A stretch of 64,000 bases of DNA from Paragordius varius (taxonomy: Eukaryota > Nematomorpha). Positions 11,813 through 25,400 of this stretch are shown here, piece by piece. The first letter of the stretch is position 1, and the number at the start of each line of letters is the position of its first letter. A program made the position numbers and the translations under genes. The stretch covers positions 3,658,001-3,722,000 of the forward strand of contig OZ176051.1 of assembly GCA_964247055.1 (NCBI GenBank), given 5' to 3'. The notes beneath the pieces were generated by a model that worked only from the letters and a program-made list of their open reading frames with translations, had not been told where the DNA came from and made no database searches.

Positions 11813-12714
11813 ATTCAAATAAACAGCTGGTTTATATTGAGATTTATTAAATTATAAATAATTTAATTAATATTTTAAATCATTTTTCATCTTTACATAT
11901 CAGTTATTTTAGCCATTTAACAGAATCCAGGAAAATGTGGGCTGAAAGCTTGAAATTAGGCAGGATTAAAAATGTATATTCATAATATTTTGTCCGAATA
12001 TTTCTAAGTTTCGCCCGATGTCACAGATAATTTTACATATTAATATTTGATCATTTTGCCATAGAAAAATGAATGATATAAAAATAATTATGAGATATAT
12101 CACACTAAGATATTATTATATGTAATTGCAACTTCCAATTTCGATAATAATGCGCTATCAGCAAATCATATCAGATAAATTATAAATATTTTAAACTACG
12201 CTAAATCTTTATAATTAAAAATAGTGAATTGTTCAATAATGGCCACAACAAAATACACTATTAGTAATCTGTTTTTCATCTACAAGGTTCTATAAACCCC
12301 AGCTAAATTTCTATCCATGTATTTTAATGGGCTACATTTTAGCTGGTTTTAAAACCCTTTGAATAAAAGATTTTAAATTAAAAAATTAAAATATTTAAAA
12401 AACTCTATTGAATTCTATGTTTTTGGGTGAAAGCTTTTGTATCTACACAATTCATCATTTATTTTATTCATTAAATTTCCCAATAAAATAATTAAACAAA
12501 TTTCTTGAATTTTTTCCAATTTGCGCTTAATTTTTAAATTTCATATTTGGTTATTTTAAATATTTTTGTCATACACTAAGGTAAATAATTCTGAAACGAG
12601 TTATTATTGTTTAATATAATAAATCATAATTAATTTTATGATTTGTCAAATTACCTTTCCAAAATTAAAATGGTTAGAATCTCTCTAATTATTTTTAATA
12701 AGCTAAACGTGCTA

Positions 12715-12715
<1 letters not shown>

Positions 12716-12752
<37 letters not shown>

Positions 12753-12757
12753 TACAA
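12716..12757. repeat. (TA)n microsatellite
   Basis: About 40 bp of alternating T and A. Confidence 0.9.
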
Positions 12758-13055
12758 TATTAAAAATCATATTTTAAAAAACAAATTATAACTAGACAGA
12801 TATATATAGATATTATTGCAAAAACGAGAGCTATACTGCTAATTTATTGATTTATAAATAATGATAGAATCAAGGAAATTGTATTACAATTCATATTGTA
12901 TAAGATGTCACAGTAGATAGCGCCATTCTGGCCATACCCAAAATGGAGCTATCTGTAACATTTTCTTAGGAATTTTTTTGTTGTAATTCGTATATAAGCA
13001 CCTTTGTGTCAAATATTCAGAATCAGAATGCCGCTCATATATCTACATCAATTGT

Positions 13056-14339
13056 TTAACAAACATGATCATTTACAATGTTTCTGAAATCTCGATTGAA
13101 GGCATAATTAAGATATGGTGTTAAAGCTACATAAATAAAACTGTTTAGGGTTAGGAATATGAATATGTTGGAAACAAAAACGCTCGGCAGCCTGCTTTCA
13201 GCTATATCTCGAAACATTTGCATAACTGTCATGGGTAGAATGAGAATGATAAATTCTATGGACACTATAATAAGCGTTTTAGTGTGTTCGCGTCTTAGTG
13301 ATATCCGTCGACGATGTTGTACTGTGTTAGAAACGCCTGTACCTATTCGAGAAATTTCTGTTACAGTCATTACACTCGGGATATTGCTGTCTTCTCCATC
13401 CGCGCCTGCACTTAACTGAGACACTTTTTCTGTTTGGTAGATAGTTTTGGCTTCTTCCACTGCTACAATCTTTCGATGCGAGCGCCAAATGGTATAAATT
13501 TTAGCGGTGATTATGACCAGAAAAGGGAGTATAACGAGACATAGTCCACGAAGTATTTCATAGGCTCGCCAAACCCTGATTGCTGTTTGAGAGCGTCCCA
13601 GCGGATAAATATTCCAAGCGTATTGATATACTCTTATGATACCGTTCGGGAGATCACAGCTAAGCATACTATTACACAATAAAACATCATGGGGTGTCCA
13701 TTCGGCCGGACACAAATGCAATTCATATACATTGAACCAGCGGTATTGGGGAATGTACCACAGTAAACTGCAAAAGAAAACGAGAACCAATATCTTTCGT
13801 AGTAAATGAGGAGTGATGAATGATTGATACAAATGTGGGACGAATAAAATTAAAATCTGATTCCCAAAGTACAGAAGGTATATGATAACGCCAAATACCA
13901 TAAAACCATTAGCTATGGGATAATGCCCGTTTGCCATGTAAGTTATCCACACCTTACTTTTCCACACTAAATTGGGGCTCCCGTCTCCGTACACTTTTAG
14001 CACCGGGGAAAAAAGCATTAGGAACGAATTTATGAAGTTTACTATGAAAAAGGCCCGAAGCAAAAATTGATTTACTGTCATACTTTTTTGGTGACTTACC
14101 CTTTTCTTATATCTTCCGCCTTTCATGGCTTTTTGTTGCGCATATATTACTATGCCATTTCCAATCAAACCCAAAATCATGAGAACTAAGCCAGCCCAAA
14201 GATTGGTTGAATTTATGGGGTTGTGACCAAATTTAGTGAGATTGGAACGATTTGCGCATACGTTTGCTATAATGATACGTTCTGGGGGATAGAGACTTTC
14301 TCTGGTTTTTAATTGTTCAATACTTTCACGATTTAACAT
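13056..14339 (-). CDS. Divergent rhodopsin-like (class A) GPCR, intronless, paralogue of the 35.5-kb gene
   Basis: A plasma-membrane receptor, ligand unknown. The 427-residue single-exon frame has seven hydrophobic segments. TM1 carries the GN signature (LGLIGNGIVI, about residue 55-65), a TM4 W..P motif is present (LLWYIPQYRWF), and the end of TM7 plus helix 8 is TPYLNYAFNRDFRN, standing in for NPxxY-FR. The usual Cys at the start of TM3 is absent and no DRY motif follows TM3 (FVPHLYQSF instead). A charged third loop of about 90 residues separates TM5 and TM6. The nearest look is to invertebrate peptide (FMRFamide-type) receptors, but this is a resemblance only. It shares GDG..N.VW, LLYF.NQ and P.YRWF.V with the other receptor in this window. 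Confidence 0.85.
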   Translation of the reverse strand: MLNRESIEQLKTRESLYPPERIIIANVCANRSNLTKFGHNPINSTNLWAGLVLMILGLIGNGIVIYAQQKAMKGGRYKKRVSHQKSMTVNQFLLRAFFIVNFINSFLMLFSPVLKVYGDGSPNLVWKSKVWITYMANGHYPIANGFMVFGVIIYLLYFGNQILILFVPHLYQSFITPHLLRKILVLVFFCSLLWYIPQYRWFNVYELHLCPAEWTPHDVLLCNSMLSCDLPNGIIRVYQYAWNIYPLGRSQTAIRVWRAYEILRGLCLVILPFLVIITAKIYTIWRSHRKIVAVEEAKTIYQTEKVSQLSAGADGEDSNIPSVMTVTEISRIGTGVSNTVQHRRRISLRREHTKTLIIVSIEFIILILPMTVMQMFRDIAESRLPSVFVSNIFIFLTLNSFIYVALTPYLNYAFNRDFRNIVNDHVC

Positions 14340-15007
14340 TTTGGATTAGATATAAAAAATTAAAAGATGATGTTTAGTAAAGAAACTATATTATTGGAAA
14401 TGTACACACGCATGTACTACATTATTGCATTTATCTAAATGCTGCTTCATCATTAAAGTAAGATTTAAAAAACCTATCACAGGTACAAAACAAAATACAA
14501 TTTTGTATAAAAGCGATAATGAAATTATTATCCTGTGTTTAATATATGTTGTGATATTGCTTGGTAATGATGCATAAATTAATTACAATTATCAGTATAT
14601 TTGCAACAAACTTTCATGATTTGCATGGTTAAAGTGGTATTGACTTCATAATATATAGTAAATAAATTGTATTTAATGGCTTAAAAAAGGTATATGATAT
14701 ATTTTTAAATTTGTCCAAAATAAAATGAGTTAGAAATGCTGGAATAAATTATATTAACAAATAATGCCTCTGTACACATTTGCTACAAAGGGTGCAAATT
14801 ATTTCAAATAATTGTCAATTAATTTTTGCATGGGGCTTTAAAAAATTGCGGCTTTATGAAAGTAGCGATTTCCCAATAACTATCTAAATTTTCAATAAAT
14901 ACAACTAAAAATAGCCATAGAAACTGACATTTTAAGTTTTACAATTAATTTAACTTAATTATTGCAAAGCGATTTTGCGTTATTTTTTCTTTTTAGGCAT
15001 TTTAAAT

Positions 15008-15075
15008 CAAGGGTGTCCAACACAATTCGCTTCGCCCGAATTTTCTACGCGAATAATTTTGCGGGCCGCATAGAA
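15008..15075 (+). mobile_element. Left end of a hAT-type element (relic)
   Basis: CAAGGGTGTCCAAC followed by a GCGGGCCGC box is the typical left end of a widespread hAT MITE type. The same end occurs at 17571 and, inverted, near 30660. I could not pair it with a right end bearing a matching 8-bp duplication. Confidence 0.5.
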
Positions 15076-16059
15076 ATAAATTATTATATTTAATCATTGA
15101 CTGTAAAAAAATTACAGCATCGATATTTCTACCAATCATTTTTTGTGTTTTTCATTGGCAAAATACCGTAAGATACATCAGATTTGCCAACATTTATCCT
15201 AAACAAAAAAATTTGAATCTTGTTATCTTTACGGTAATGTTGTAAGTTCAATAATTTTATTAAGATAATTTTTTAAATTATAAAAAATAGATTTATTTGT
15301 TTTTTTAATCGCAGGCTGTACCCTTCTAAATAAAGAGTATCTTTTGACTCAACCATTTGATTTCAAAGGTTTCATTTTTAAAAAGATTTATTACTTGTAA
15401 CAACATCATTAATATAGATTTGATACCGTAATGAAATTTTTAAGGAATAAAAAAAGCATAGTTTTTCCACAGTACCTAAATATCATTAATACATGGTTAT
15501 CAACCCTAGATGATATAATATGTAATTAAAATGGCTAATAAGTTCTACAAGAAGATATATATACATAAACCTACGCAAACGGATAAAACCTAAGGGATAA
15601 TTTTTGATCTTTTATTATCTAAAAAATAAAATAAATTTAATGCTTATTAAAGATCAATTTTTAACAGTTTTTTAACCGAAAATAATAATTAAAATGGATA
15701 TTTAATTAATATTTATGGATATTGGAGTCCATCATGATAAATCAAGAGAACAAAATAATTTCATAAAAAAATTTTTGCTTGACCTTGATTGTATGCACCC
15801 TAGAATTTATTAACTTTTTTTCTGATAGCTAGATTTATGAAACAAGACTCATTTTTAATTGAGCAAATTTTTAGGGTAAAATCAAATTTTTTTAAGAAGT
15901 ATTGCATGATTTATATTATTAATTAAATAGCAAAATCCTATAATATAAAGTAATCGACTTTTTTGAAATTATATCTACAAAATTTGAAAATCTTAAAAAT
16001 TATTTATAAAGTATTGCAAATTTAAATAATCTTTTTAGCCTTCTACGCGCATATATTTA

Positions 16060-16320
16060 AAAATTTTTTAAAAATGCAAAATTTTAAAAAAATCTTGATC
16101 TCAAACTTTTTCGCTGTTTTTCTTTTAAAATCGCAAATACAACAGGCATATAAATGTATATTATGGTTAAAAAGTGTAAATAATTAACTTTGAAAGGCTT
16201 TAAAATTAGATTTTACCAATAAAATTTTAATAATATATTTTAAAATTAGCTGTATATTCGTGTTTTGGAGCTATCCGAAATCAGAACTCAAGAATGAACT
16301 GTAAAATATATCAATAGAAA
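16060..16320 (+). repeat. Dispersed non-coding repeat, copy 1
   Basis: The order of motifs TATTATGG.TAAAA.GTAAATAATT, AGATTTTACCA and TGTTTTGGAGCTATCC recurs at 20615-20850. No terminal repeats were found, so the class is unknown. Confidence 0.5.
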
Positions 16321-17570
16321 ACAGGGTTCGCCAATCAAATTTAAATCACAGGAGTGTTGAATTAAGTTTTGGGGTAAAGAACTACCCCAAATGTAATCAT
16401 CTTCAAAAAATAAAAAGGTAACATAGTGTCAAGGATGTTTAATTCAATATTAAATTAGTAAAAAATTGGTATTGGTGAAAAGAGTTTTGTTATTTCTTGT
16501 ATAGGCTTGTTTTTGACCAAGTTAGCACCACTAATTCAAATAAAGAAAATACCTTTTAACATATAAATTTATTCTCAAAAATTGAAATTAATCTAATCCT
16601 AATATATTGCAGGTTGCTGGATAATAGGCTATGCAAAATTTAATATGAAAAATAACCATAACAATAAAAAACATATTTTTTAAATATCATATATTTATTA
16701 CTATCAATTAATATATTAATATATATGTTTATACATCTAGTAAAATTTTTATAAAAATCCTAAAAAATGGGTAAATTTTTTAATGTTTTGTCCCAACAAG
16801 ATCCCCAAAATGCAAAAAGTGCGCAATTTATATCGCCATGACATTAAATAAATTTAAAAAATATAGTTAAATCAATTGCACCCTTGTAAAAAACCTCAAA
16901 TTTTACATGCATGTTCCAGATATTATTTTTGAAGCAGCTTAGCTAAGATTAGGAGATTGATGGAATTTCTAAATCCTATAGATTATTTGTTACATATACT
17001 TTACTTACTATCCTCCAATTTAATTAGTCTACTTATGATGAATGTATGATATTTCTTCAAAAATGTAAACATAAGGACGTAATCATAAGAATTTAAGCAT
17101 AAGAACTTACGCATAAGGACGTAAGTATTACTTACTTGAACATGGGTCAAAATTTTTCCTTTTCCCAAAAATTTATTTTTACTAAAAATTTTGCATTATG
17201 CAGTGTAATTTGGGTGTTATATTTAAAGAGTAAAAAACTAAAATAAGCTTATCTAGAAATTGTTTATTGAGAGAAAACCAGCGACCTTCAAACTTCCATA
17301 TATCGTTATTTAGAATGATGTTAATAAAAATTGATTGAATGGCAAAACCAAATGGGAAGTCCTAAGAAAGTTTAGAAATGTTTAAGTATTTAATATTTGT
17401 CCAACATAAATTAATAAAATTCCCTCTTTTAAATAAGTTTATTAAGTATGAGCCCAAAAGCGAGTATTTATTATCAGATCTTTCGTCACTTCGTAGATTA
17501 TTGTGCTTTTGTAAATAAATTAACAGAATATTGAGTTATACGATTTTTGTTTAAAAATCAGTCTTTACAG

Positions 17571-17791
17571 CAGAGGTGTCCAAGACAAATGACTTCGCGG
17601 GCCGCATTTGAAATATATATGGGCATTCATAATAATTTATAAAATTTCGTAGCGATTTTTTCTCGTTCTTGCTATTTCGATAGAATTATTAGGATAAAAT
17701 GTCTAAGAATTATTAATTTTACTAAGATTTGAGCATGTTTTTGCAAATTATGGATTCCAATTTTTCGCAGACTCCGCGTTGGGGACCACTG
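17571..17791. mobile_element. Complete 221-bp hAT MITE
   Basis: The element starts CAGAGGTGTCC and ends GGACCACTG. It is flanked by CTTTACAG on the left and CTTTAGAG on the right, an 8-bp target duplication with one change. It has the GCGGGCCGC box near its left end and no coding capacity. Confidence 0.85.
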
Positions 17792-20614
17792 CTTTAGAGC
17801 CCAGAAAATTGCAATATTTTAGATTATTTCTTATTTTATCCATTATTTTTATAATGATAATAATTTAAAAAACATTACTGTAAATGGTGTTTCGCTATCA
17901 CTTTTTTTGATTAACTTTAGGTATATATATTTTTTACCTTGTAAACATCATCTAACAAATGTAATATATGTTTTTTTAGATTATTAAAAAGAGTTTTTAA
18001 AGTACATCCTTAAAAACTTCACTTGTTATTATCTTATAAAAATTGGAATTTTCAAACTCAATTCCACATATTATCAGTTTTTAGTGAAAGCACTATTTAA
18101 AATTTTATGAAGCGGATTTCCGTTCTTGTTTTGCTATAGTAATAACAATATAATCAAGGTCATGATATACTGAAAATTTCATAGCATCATATTAGAAAGC
18201 ATGCACTATAAATTAATTTAAGTGATTTTATCAATTAACTTAATATACCTAACCTAGATGGTCATTGATGTTGCTTCAAAACATACATATTTTTTACACC
18301 ATTTTATTGGTATATTATATTGTAATAAATAAGAAAGTTAATCTCTGACAAAGTTTTACCTTTGTGAAAAATTTGGTGTAAACTAAAATTGCTATACAAT
18401 TATAATTCTGACAATTGAAACCTGCACAAATTTAACAAAAAACGGCGTCAGTAAGTTAGCTCTTTAGCTGTTTCTAAAAATTGGGTTATAAATGATTATA
18501 TGTTAAGTCTGAGGTATTAGTTTTAAGTTTAGAGCATAACATATAATTTACCGCCCGTAAATCCTAGAAAAGGAAAACCGCATTTTAATATGACATACAT
18601 ATTTATTAGAGTTTTGTCATAAACTTTTTTTAGCAAAGGTTCCTGAATATGTGGAAATAATATACATATAGGTGGTAGATTTGTAATTGTATATCATATC
18701 ATATTTAAGGATTTTGAAGTTTTAAAAATCAAACTTAACGAAAAATTCAAAATACTCTATATATATACCCATTTATTTATAATTTTTAATCGGATTGCAA
18801 TTTTTATAACTCGACTCCATTATTATTTATCATTAAAGCTAATGTAAAATATGATATAAAACTTTAAAATCTTTGAATGAATGATGGATTATTACAATAA
18901 GAAATAAATAATATTACTGCGTTGTGTATTTAGGAGTGAATTTTTTTTTCTGTAATTAATTGTAACTTTTTTAATTCTGAGCTCTACATATTTAACTACC
19001 TTTATTCTTCCTTAATTTTCCCTTTTTTTCCTTATCATGTCAAAATAATCAAATTAACTATAGATTATAATTATTATTATAGTTAAAATTATAGTTATAT
19101 TTGTGTATGTGTGTGTGCGTGCTTGCATTAAACACTATAATTTAGGGATTCGTTTTGTTAACGAATAAAAATTTCAAGTTAAATTTTTTTTTCAGTTACA
19201 GGTAAAAATCTGTATTTTTTGAAAACTACACATAAAACAAAACAATATATTATATCTCATAAAATCTGAAAATGAAAGTTTAGCTTTGCTTTAAATGCAT
19301 GCATGATGCCAGAAATTTAAATATTACACACACTCCCCATTCTGATATATTGATTGATATCAATCCTGATATATTCATACACACCTACCTCTAACTTAAG
19401 TATAAAAAAAGCGTATAAACTCAAAGAATATCATGCAACTATCGGCACATTTTTTTTTAATTTATTTATATTTATTATCTATTGACATAATAAATCACAG
19501 TATTTAATATCTGATGATAATAATTTTTTATTGGATATTCTAAATCATCGGAGATATGCCAAAAGGTATCCCCAAATAAAGGTATTTTCAATAATTTTAT
19601 AACAAATATTTGAGTAAAATACATTTTGTACTTCTCTTAGCGATTTTAGATTTATTATCAAAAAAAAGGGTCAAAACAAGCTTCCTTAGAGAATCATAAA
19701 AGTTATAAAAATAAAATGTTAAAATACTTATTTTAAAACTTTTATCACTAAATATATGAAGTTTGTTGTAAAAAAACTTACTAAAACGAAATAATGCATT
19801 GATATCAAATTTAAAATAATTATGTTATTTTTAAAAATTGGACTGAAGTATTTGTTATCGGAAAAAATATGTTGGCGTCACTCTGACTCAAATTATAAAA
19901 AAATTAAAAAGTTAATTGTATAGATGTATGCATTTTATGCTTTTTCACATAATAGATGGTCGATTGGCAATTAAATAGTTTATGGAAAAAAAATAAAATG
20001 TTTAATAAAAATTTTTGCCTACCTTAAGTTACTGTGTTTATTTTATTCAACATTTTGTTTTTTTTCCATACTCTACTGTCTTTTGACCCAATAGCAAAGG
20101 TTCACTTTGGGGGGGAGGAGGGGTTTAGAAATACGGGGTACCAAAAATTTGAATAAATTACCTTAAGTTTATAATAATAAAAGGTTTTCTATAAGACAAT
20201 TGGTATATGAATTATAAAGGTACAGTATTAGGAAGTAATCATTGTTGGATTGTGAAATTAACACATATACTATCCAATTATTTTTTTGCTGGTTCTTAAC
20301 AGTATGCATTTTAATGATATTTCACACTATAGGTCAATTTACAACACAATAGTGTGTGGAAATAGAGCGAAATGTTAAAACAATTTTTTCCTTTCTTACA
20401 TTATTTGTTTATTCAATATTTTGTTGTTTTTTTACATGCACTACTATGTTGCAAATTTCCAAACCAATAGAAAACAACATTAACACTCCATGACCTTTTG
20501 GAATAGTTTTATATCCCAGAGCGAATTAGAATGCAAATATCTTAAAGAGTTAAGGTATCAGGCCGAACTTAAAAATATGCTTTCTTTAGGCTTTTAGACG
20601 CATTATACAAAACT

Positions 20615-20850
20615 TTTTGAACAAGTTAAATTTTAAAAAAAATCCTCATCTTTTTTTGCCGCCATCGTGATGCAACAGTCAAATAAATGCATATTATGGA
20701 AATAAAATGTAAATAATTGACTTCAAAAAGCGGCTACATTTTACCAGCAAAAGCTTGATACATGTTAATTATAATATCAGCTCTAGTTTCAATGTGTTTT
20801 GGAGCTGTTCCAATTTTAGACACAAGAAGTCAAACTGCATAAGCAATTTT
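20615..20850 (+). repeat. Dispersed non-coding repeat, copy 2
   Basis: This is the relative of 16060-16320, sharing the TGTTTTGGAGCTGTTCC box and the AATTGACTT / ATTTTACCA segments, with moderate divergence. Confidence 0.5.
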
Positions 20851-21164
20851 ATCTCATGGGAACAATGTTTGATAATAAAATTATACTAAAATACCTTTAA
20901 AAACATAGTTTATTAATAAAATTGAGCTCTGTGATATAAAACTACACCACTATGTTAACTATGACAAAAAAGTGAAAAGGTCATGAAGTGTAAAAAGCAT
21001 AATTAAAAAATAAAATAACGTTAAAAAGCTGATACAAATGTAGATATGGAAAAAATACTTCAACAATTGGAGAAAGGATCTCATTGATTTTGATTTTTAT
21101 AATAATATAATTAATTTTGAATTTTGGTCTTTATTTTTTTGGGTAGAGGGGGGGGCAAAATTTT

Positions 21165-21210
21165 TTTTATTTGATTGGGCGCGAACTAAAAAAAGGTTGG
21201 GAACCACTAA
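21165..21210. mobile_element. hAT right-end relic
   Basis: A GGTTGGGAACCACTAAAC end preceded by a G-rich tract and a GGCGCGAACTA segment resembles the right end of hAT MITEs. No matching left end was found close by. Confidence 0.4.
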
Positions 21211-21947
21211 ACTACAATGTGAATGCGTTAAAATGCCTACTGTAAAAGATGGCAAAACTGACCGCCCGCGGAAACAAATGTTTCTTTTTTTCCATTCTTG
21301 AATAAGTTAAAAATATTTTTCCTAATTATGACCGATTTAATTTAATATTTTTCTGTACCCGAAATTTACAACCATTATCTTAGAGTTTACGATATTTTAT
21401 TTTTTTTGTATTTTGAGTTCCAGATATATTATGACGATGGGGTTTACGAAATAAACCCAGAAAATGATGATAATTGAAATTTTAGGGGATTGTTATGCTT
21501 TTTGCCAACTGCTGGAGATTTTATTTTTTCCCGCTTGTGCTTTGGTGGATTTGTATTTTTTTAATTGGGCTGGCTATTACAGTGATTAATATGCCCATTA
21601 TTGAATATGTTTGTTATCAATATTCAGCAAGTAAAACTAATATGCTTGATAATTTATCTCTCCATTAGTCAAAATTCAATTTAATTGCTATTTATATGAA
21701 ACCTCCTCCTGGGAACTTGACCGTTTATATATCGTTCTACTGATCTCAAAACCAATAATTTTCAAACCCTAAACTTATAAACACGAATATTACCGATATA
21801 ATACTGATATATTAAACACGCTTTGCCTTCATTAGCATAATATAAAATATATCAATGCGATATAATAATTACTCATATGTACAATCAAAATCATCCTCCT
21901 TGGGTTAAATATCAAGCAATAATTTACAGTTATTTGACAAAATTAAA

Positions 21948-22324
21948 CAGTGGCGTACCGAGCATTTGCGGCGCCCGGTGCATATGACTTTTATGGCGCC
22001 CCCCCTTTTTTAAAAAAGCCAATAAAATAATTTAGAAAAAAATACAAACGTTGTAACCTAAACACCATAGATAAGACAGCACAGTCATATAAATTTTAAA
22101 TCTATTAAATATATATATTTATATGATACTAAATTTATTCAATGGTACTAATTAGGTGAATAATAGAGTATATATTATAGGGATTATTACCTAAATTGCT
22201 GAAAAATCTCATTTGAAAGTTCTTAGTGAATAATTAAAGTTTAATTAAAAATCATTTGGGCGCCCCTAAATAACGGCGCCCGGGGCATGATGCACCCCCT
22301 TGCCCCCCCATCGGTACGCCCCTG
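21948..22324. mobile_element. Complete 377-bp hAT MITE with perfect target duplication
   Basis: It begins CAGTGGCGTACCGA and ends TCGGTACGCCCCTG, giving terminal inverted repeats of about 14 bp. It is flanked on both sides by AAATTAAA, a perfect 8-bp duplication. GGCGCCC boxes lie just inside both ends. It is non-coding and looks young. It ends 174 bp before the ZP gene start codon. Confidence 0.93.
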
Positions 22325-22498
22325 AAATTAAAATTTTTTAATGTTTAATATTTATGTATATAACAATGATAGTTTATCTCGCTTTATCTAATCATTTAAA
22401 ATAAACCAAAATTTTTTTACAATTTTAGCAAGCTCGATGAATAACATCTCCCTAGAAACCAAGTACAGAAAAATTATTAAAATTATTTGAGGATTCCA

Positions 22499-25400
22499 AT
22501 GTTTCCCATAGCTCTTATCATACCATTCTTTTTAGTAAGTCTCTATATACATACAAAATTATTATTGATAATTTTATATACATTATCAAATGGATAAATA
22601 ATTCAAATTGTATTATTTTTGATAATTGGCAATCAATTGTGCTTTTTAAAAACAAAATAGACAATAAATTTTGTGGTTAACGATGAGGAGTTACCTAATG
22701 CTCAATCCCAACAAAATTGGCAGACATTTTCGAATCCTCGAGAATCAATTTTACCGCCTAGAGATTATGCCAATTATTTTTTGCTCAAAAACAAATTAAG
22801 TAATGCTCAATCTACGCAAACGAAAGATCTGGGTTATATTTTAATATCAGATTACATACTAGATAATTTTGTACTAAATTTAATATTTTTTATCAAAAAA
22901 TGAAATTACTGTAATGGAAATTATACAGAAAAATAACATTGTGAAAAAATATTTTCAAAAGACCGCTGTGCATTTTAACACCTAGATTTTTCTCAACTAT
23001 CTAATTCAAAATAATAAAATTTAAGATATTTAATCAACATCTCTATATTAAAAATCAACCCTTAATAGATATAGTTGTATTTTAGAAAAAAGTATTTGTC
23101 CTTACTTCTAAATGTTGTCTAATAATTCCAATTTTTACTATATATTATCTCTATATTACTTACCATAATAATATTCATAAAAGTTTTTTTTAACTAAAAA
23201 ATTGCAGAAAACAAGGATGATACAGCTCGACCTATCTGGAGACCAACTTTTAAGGTTAGCACGCCTTCTTGGTTAACAACACACAATCCATCAAGCACGA
23301 AACGATGGCAACAAAACAATTTTTTATCAACACATACTAATCGACAAACGGCTCAAAAAACAGATGGCTTCAGAAATCAAAACGATAATAATAGTGGTAG
23401 AGATGAGAAATCTCCTCAACAAAATCAGATATTTAACTCTTTTATAAACCGGCAAATCAGCCTGTTCAATCAAAAGATTAGAGAATCTCTGATTCCAGCA
23501 AATATTGAAGGGGAGCAAAGAAATACACAAGGTAAAAACCCGTTATAATTTTTTCCTATTTGAGAATAAAAATGACCTTTATGTTATATTACCATAAAAC
23601 ATGATGTAGATACACATAGTGTGGACAAAACAAAGAAAGATATCCAGAGAACACGAGTTCGACCAAACCAACAAATTATTCGGATAGGTTCGCTCCTATT
23701 TTTTTGACAATTTTAAATATAAATGTACAATTTTATTTATAATTTAATTATTTGGTTTAGAATGACAAGTCCTTAAATCGTCAACCCTTTCCATTTTTTT
23801 AGATAAAAACGAATCAAATGCAACTTTAGTTAACGATGTCTATATAATTTTTTATTTATTACTGTGAGGCGCAGTTAATATTATATTTTTTATACCATTT
23901 GCATTTCAAGAGTGTCCATGAACAATATTTATAAATCAAATCGTATATCGTTTTAAATCTATTTTCTATCATTTAACATACTCATTAATTCAATATTTTA
24001 ATCATTCAGAAACCGTATATCTTTATTAATTTCTTAAAATTATTTTGGATATTCATAAGATTTTAACACGTAATAAACAAATATATAAGTTTTCAGGGTT
24101 ATTATTTACAATTTTTCATAGAAAACATTTCAAAGTTAATAATCTTGTTAAATTGGAAAAAAATTAGTTTGAAGCAAAAAATTGGTTTTTAAATAAATTT
24201 TTTTATTTTAAATGAATCTATATATTTATAAAAATGGAAAATGCTGTCTTTGTGATCTGGTACCGGAAAACCGGTAGACCCATTCAAATCCAAATACAAA
24301 AAATATAATCATTAATGAATGCCCCGACAATAGCTTCGCCCTTTTTTGACATAGGCCCCCAGTTCGGGCCCACCCCGTGTGAAAAATGAGCTTTTTTGAA
24401 AAGAGTCCACAAAAATCGTGTCTTTGAGACAATTTTCCGGAGAACGTGTTGGACCATTCGATTTCAAATATGATTTTGTTTAGTTATTTTCGATTGCGCC
24501 GAACATAGTCGTCTCGCTTTTTTAACTTAGGCCCTCTTTTTACCCGCTCCCCCCGTAAAATGCCATTTTACGGGCTGCGTAGCAGCATGAGATTTACGCT
24601 AGTTATATAATAAAAAGATAAAATTAGGTTAATATACCAAAATAAATGCAAAAGTTATGGTCAAATTGAAACTAAAAAATTTCAACTTGTAATGTTCAAG
24701 GACCAACTTAAAAATTCGGACCAACTTGAAGTGTTCAAGGACTAAACTGAAGTGTTTAAGGACACTCTTAAGTTGCAAATGGTATATAGTGAAAATAGCC
24801 ATTAATAATGCTTGACTAACGTTTAAAGTAAATTATTTGTTAGTAGTTTTATTAATATCATTTGTACTTCCCTATTTTGATAAAAAGTAAGTTATAATTA
24901 AATCTAGGTCCAGACAAAAGTGAATTGGTATTGCCTCCCGAATTCATACACCACTCATTAAAAAGTCAATCAAGATCACAAACATTCCCTGAAAATACAA
25001 ACGATGAACGAAATACAGATAAAAAGCCTGTATCTACGCCAAAAATACCCTTTTTACGGATTTTGCCTTCATTACATGTTCCAAGATTGCCAAAACCAAA
25101 GCCGAAACCTCTTAAAATAGCTTACCGAGCATTTAAAACTTCTAACAAAGGTTCATCTCAACAAGATAACGTAAGAAACTTTATATATTTTTAAAGTAGT
25201 ATTGCTAAAATGTGAGTACAGGTTTGTTGTATTCCTTCTCATAATAATTTTACAATTTTGATAGTAGACATATATTTTCGGAGCTTTTTATAATGTATAG
25301 GTTTGGGGTGACCTGTAAATGTATTCATCATCGTGAATGTGAGTGCCTTTAAAAATATCAATCGAATACTGTTTAAAAAATGTTTATCATATGATAATAA

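Larger units (their letters stand above)
10161..13055. other. Intergenic stretch without a recognisable gene
   Basis: Besides the piggyBac-like MITE at 11230 and a TA microsatellite near 12720, I see only AT-rich sequence with short spurious reading frames. Neither strand gives a stretch resembling a protein family. Confidence 0.7.
14340..22498. other. 8-kb gene-free region with old repeats
   Basis: No coding exon could be supported on either strand. The recognisable contents are hAT relics and MITEs (15008, 17571, 21165, 21948), a dispersed repeat present at 16060 and 20615, a weak relic of the piggyBac-like MITE near 16345-16435, and an AT-rich remainder with homopolymer runs. Confidence 0.65.
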
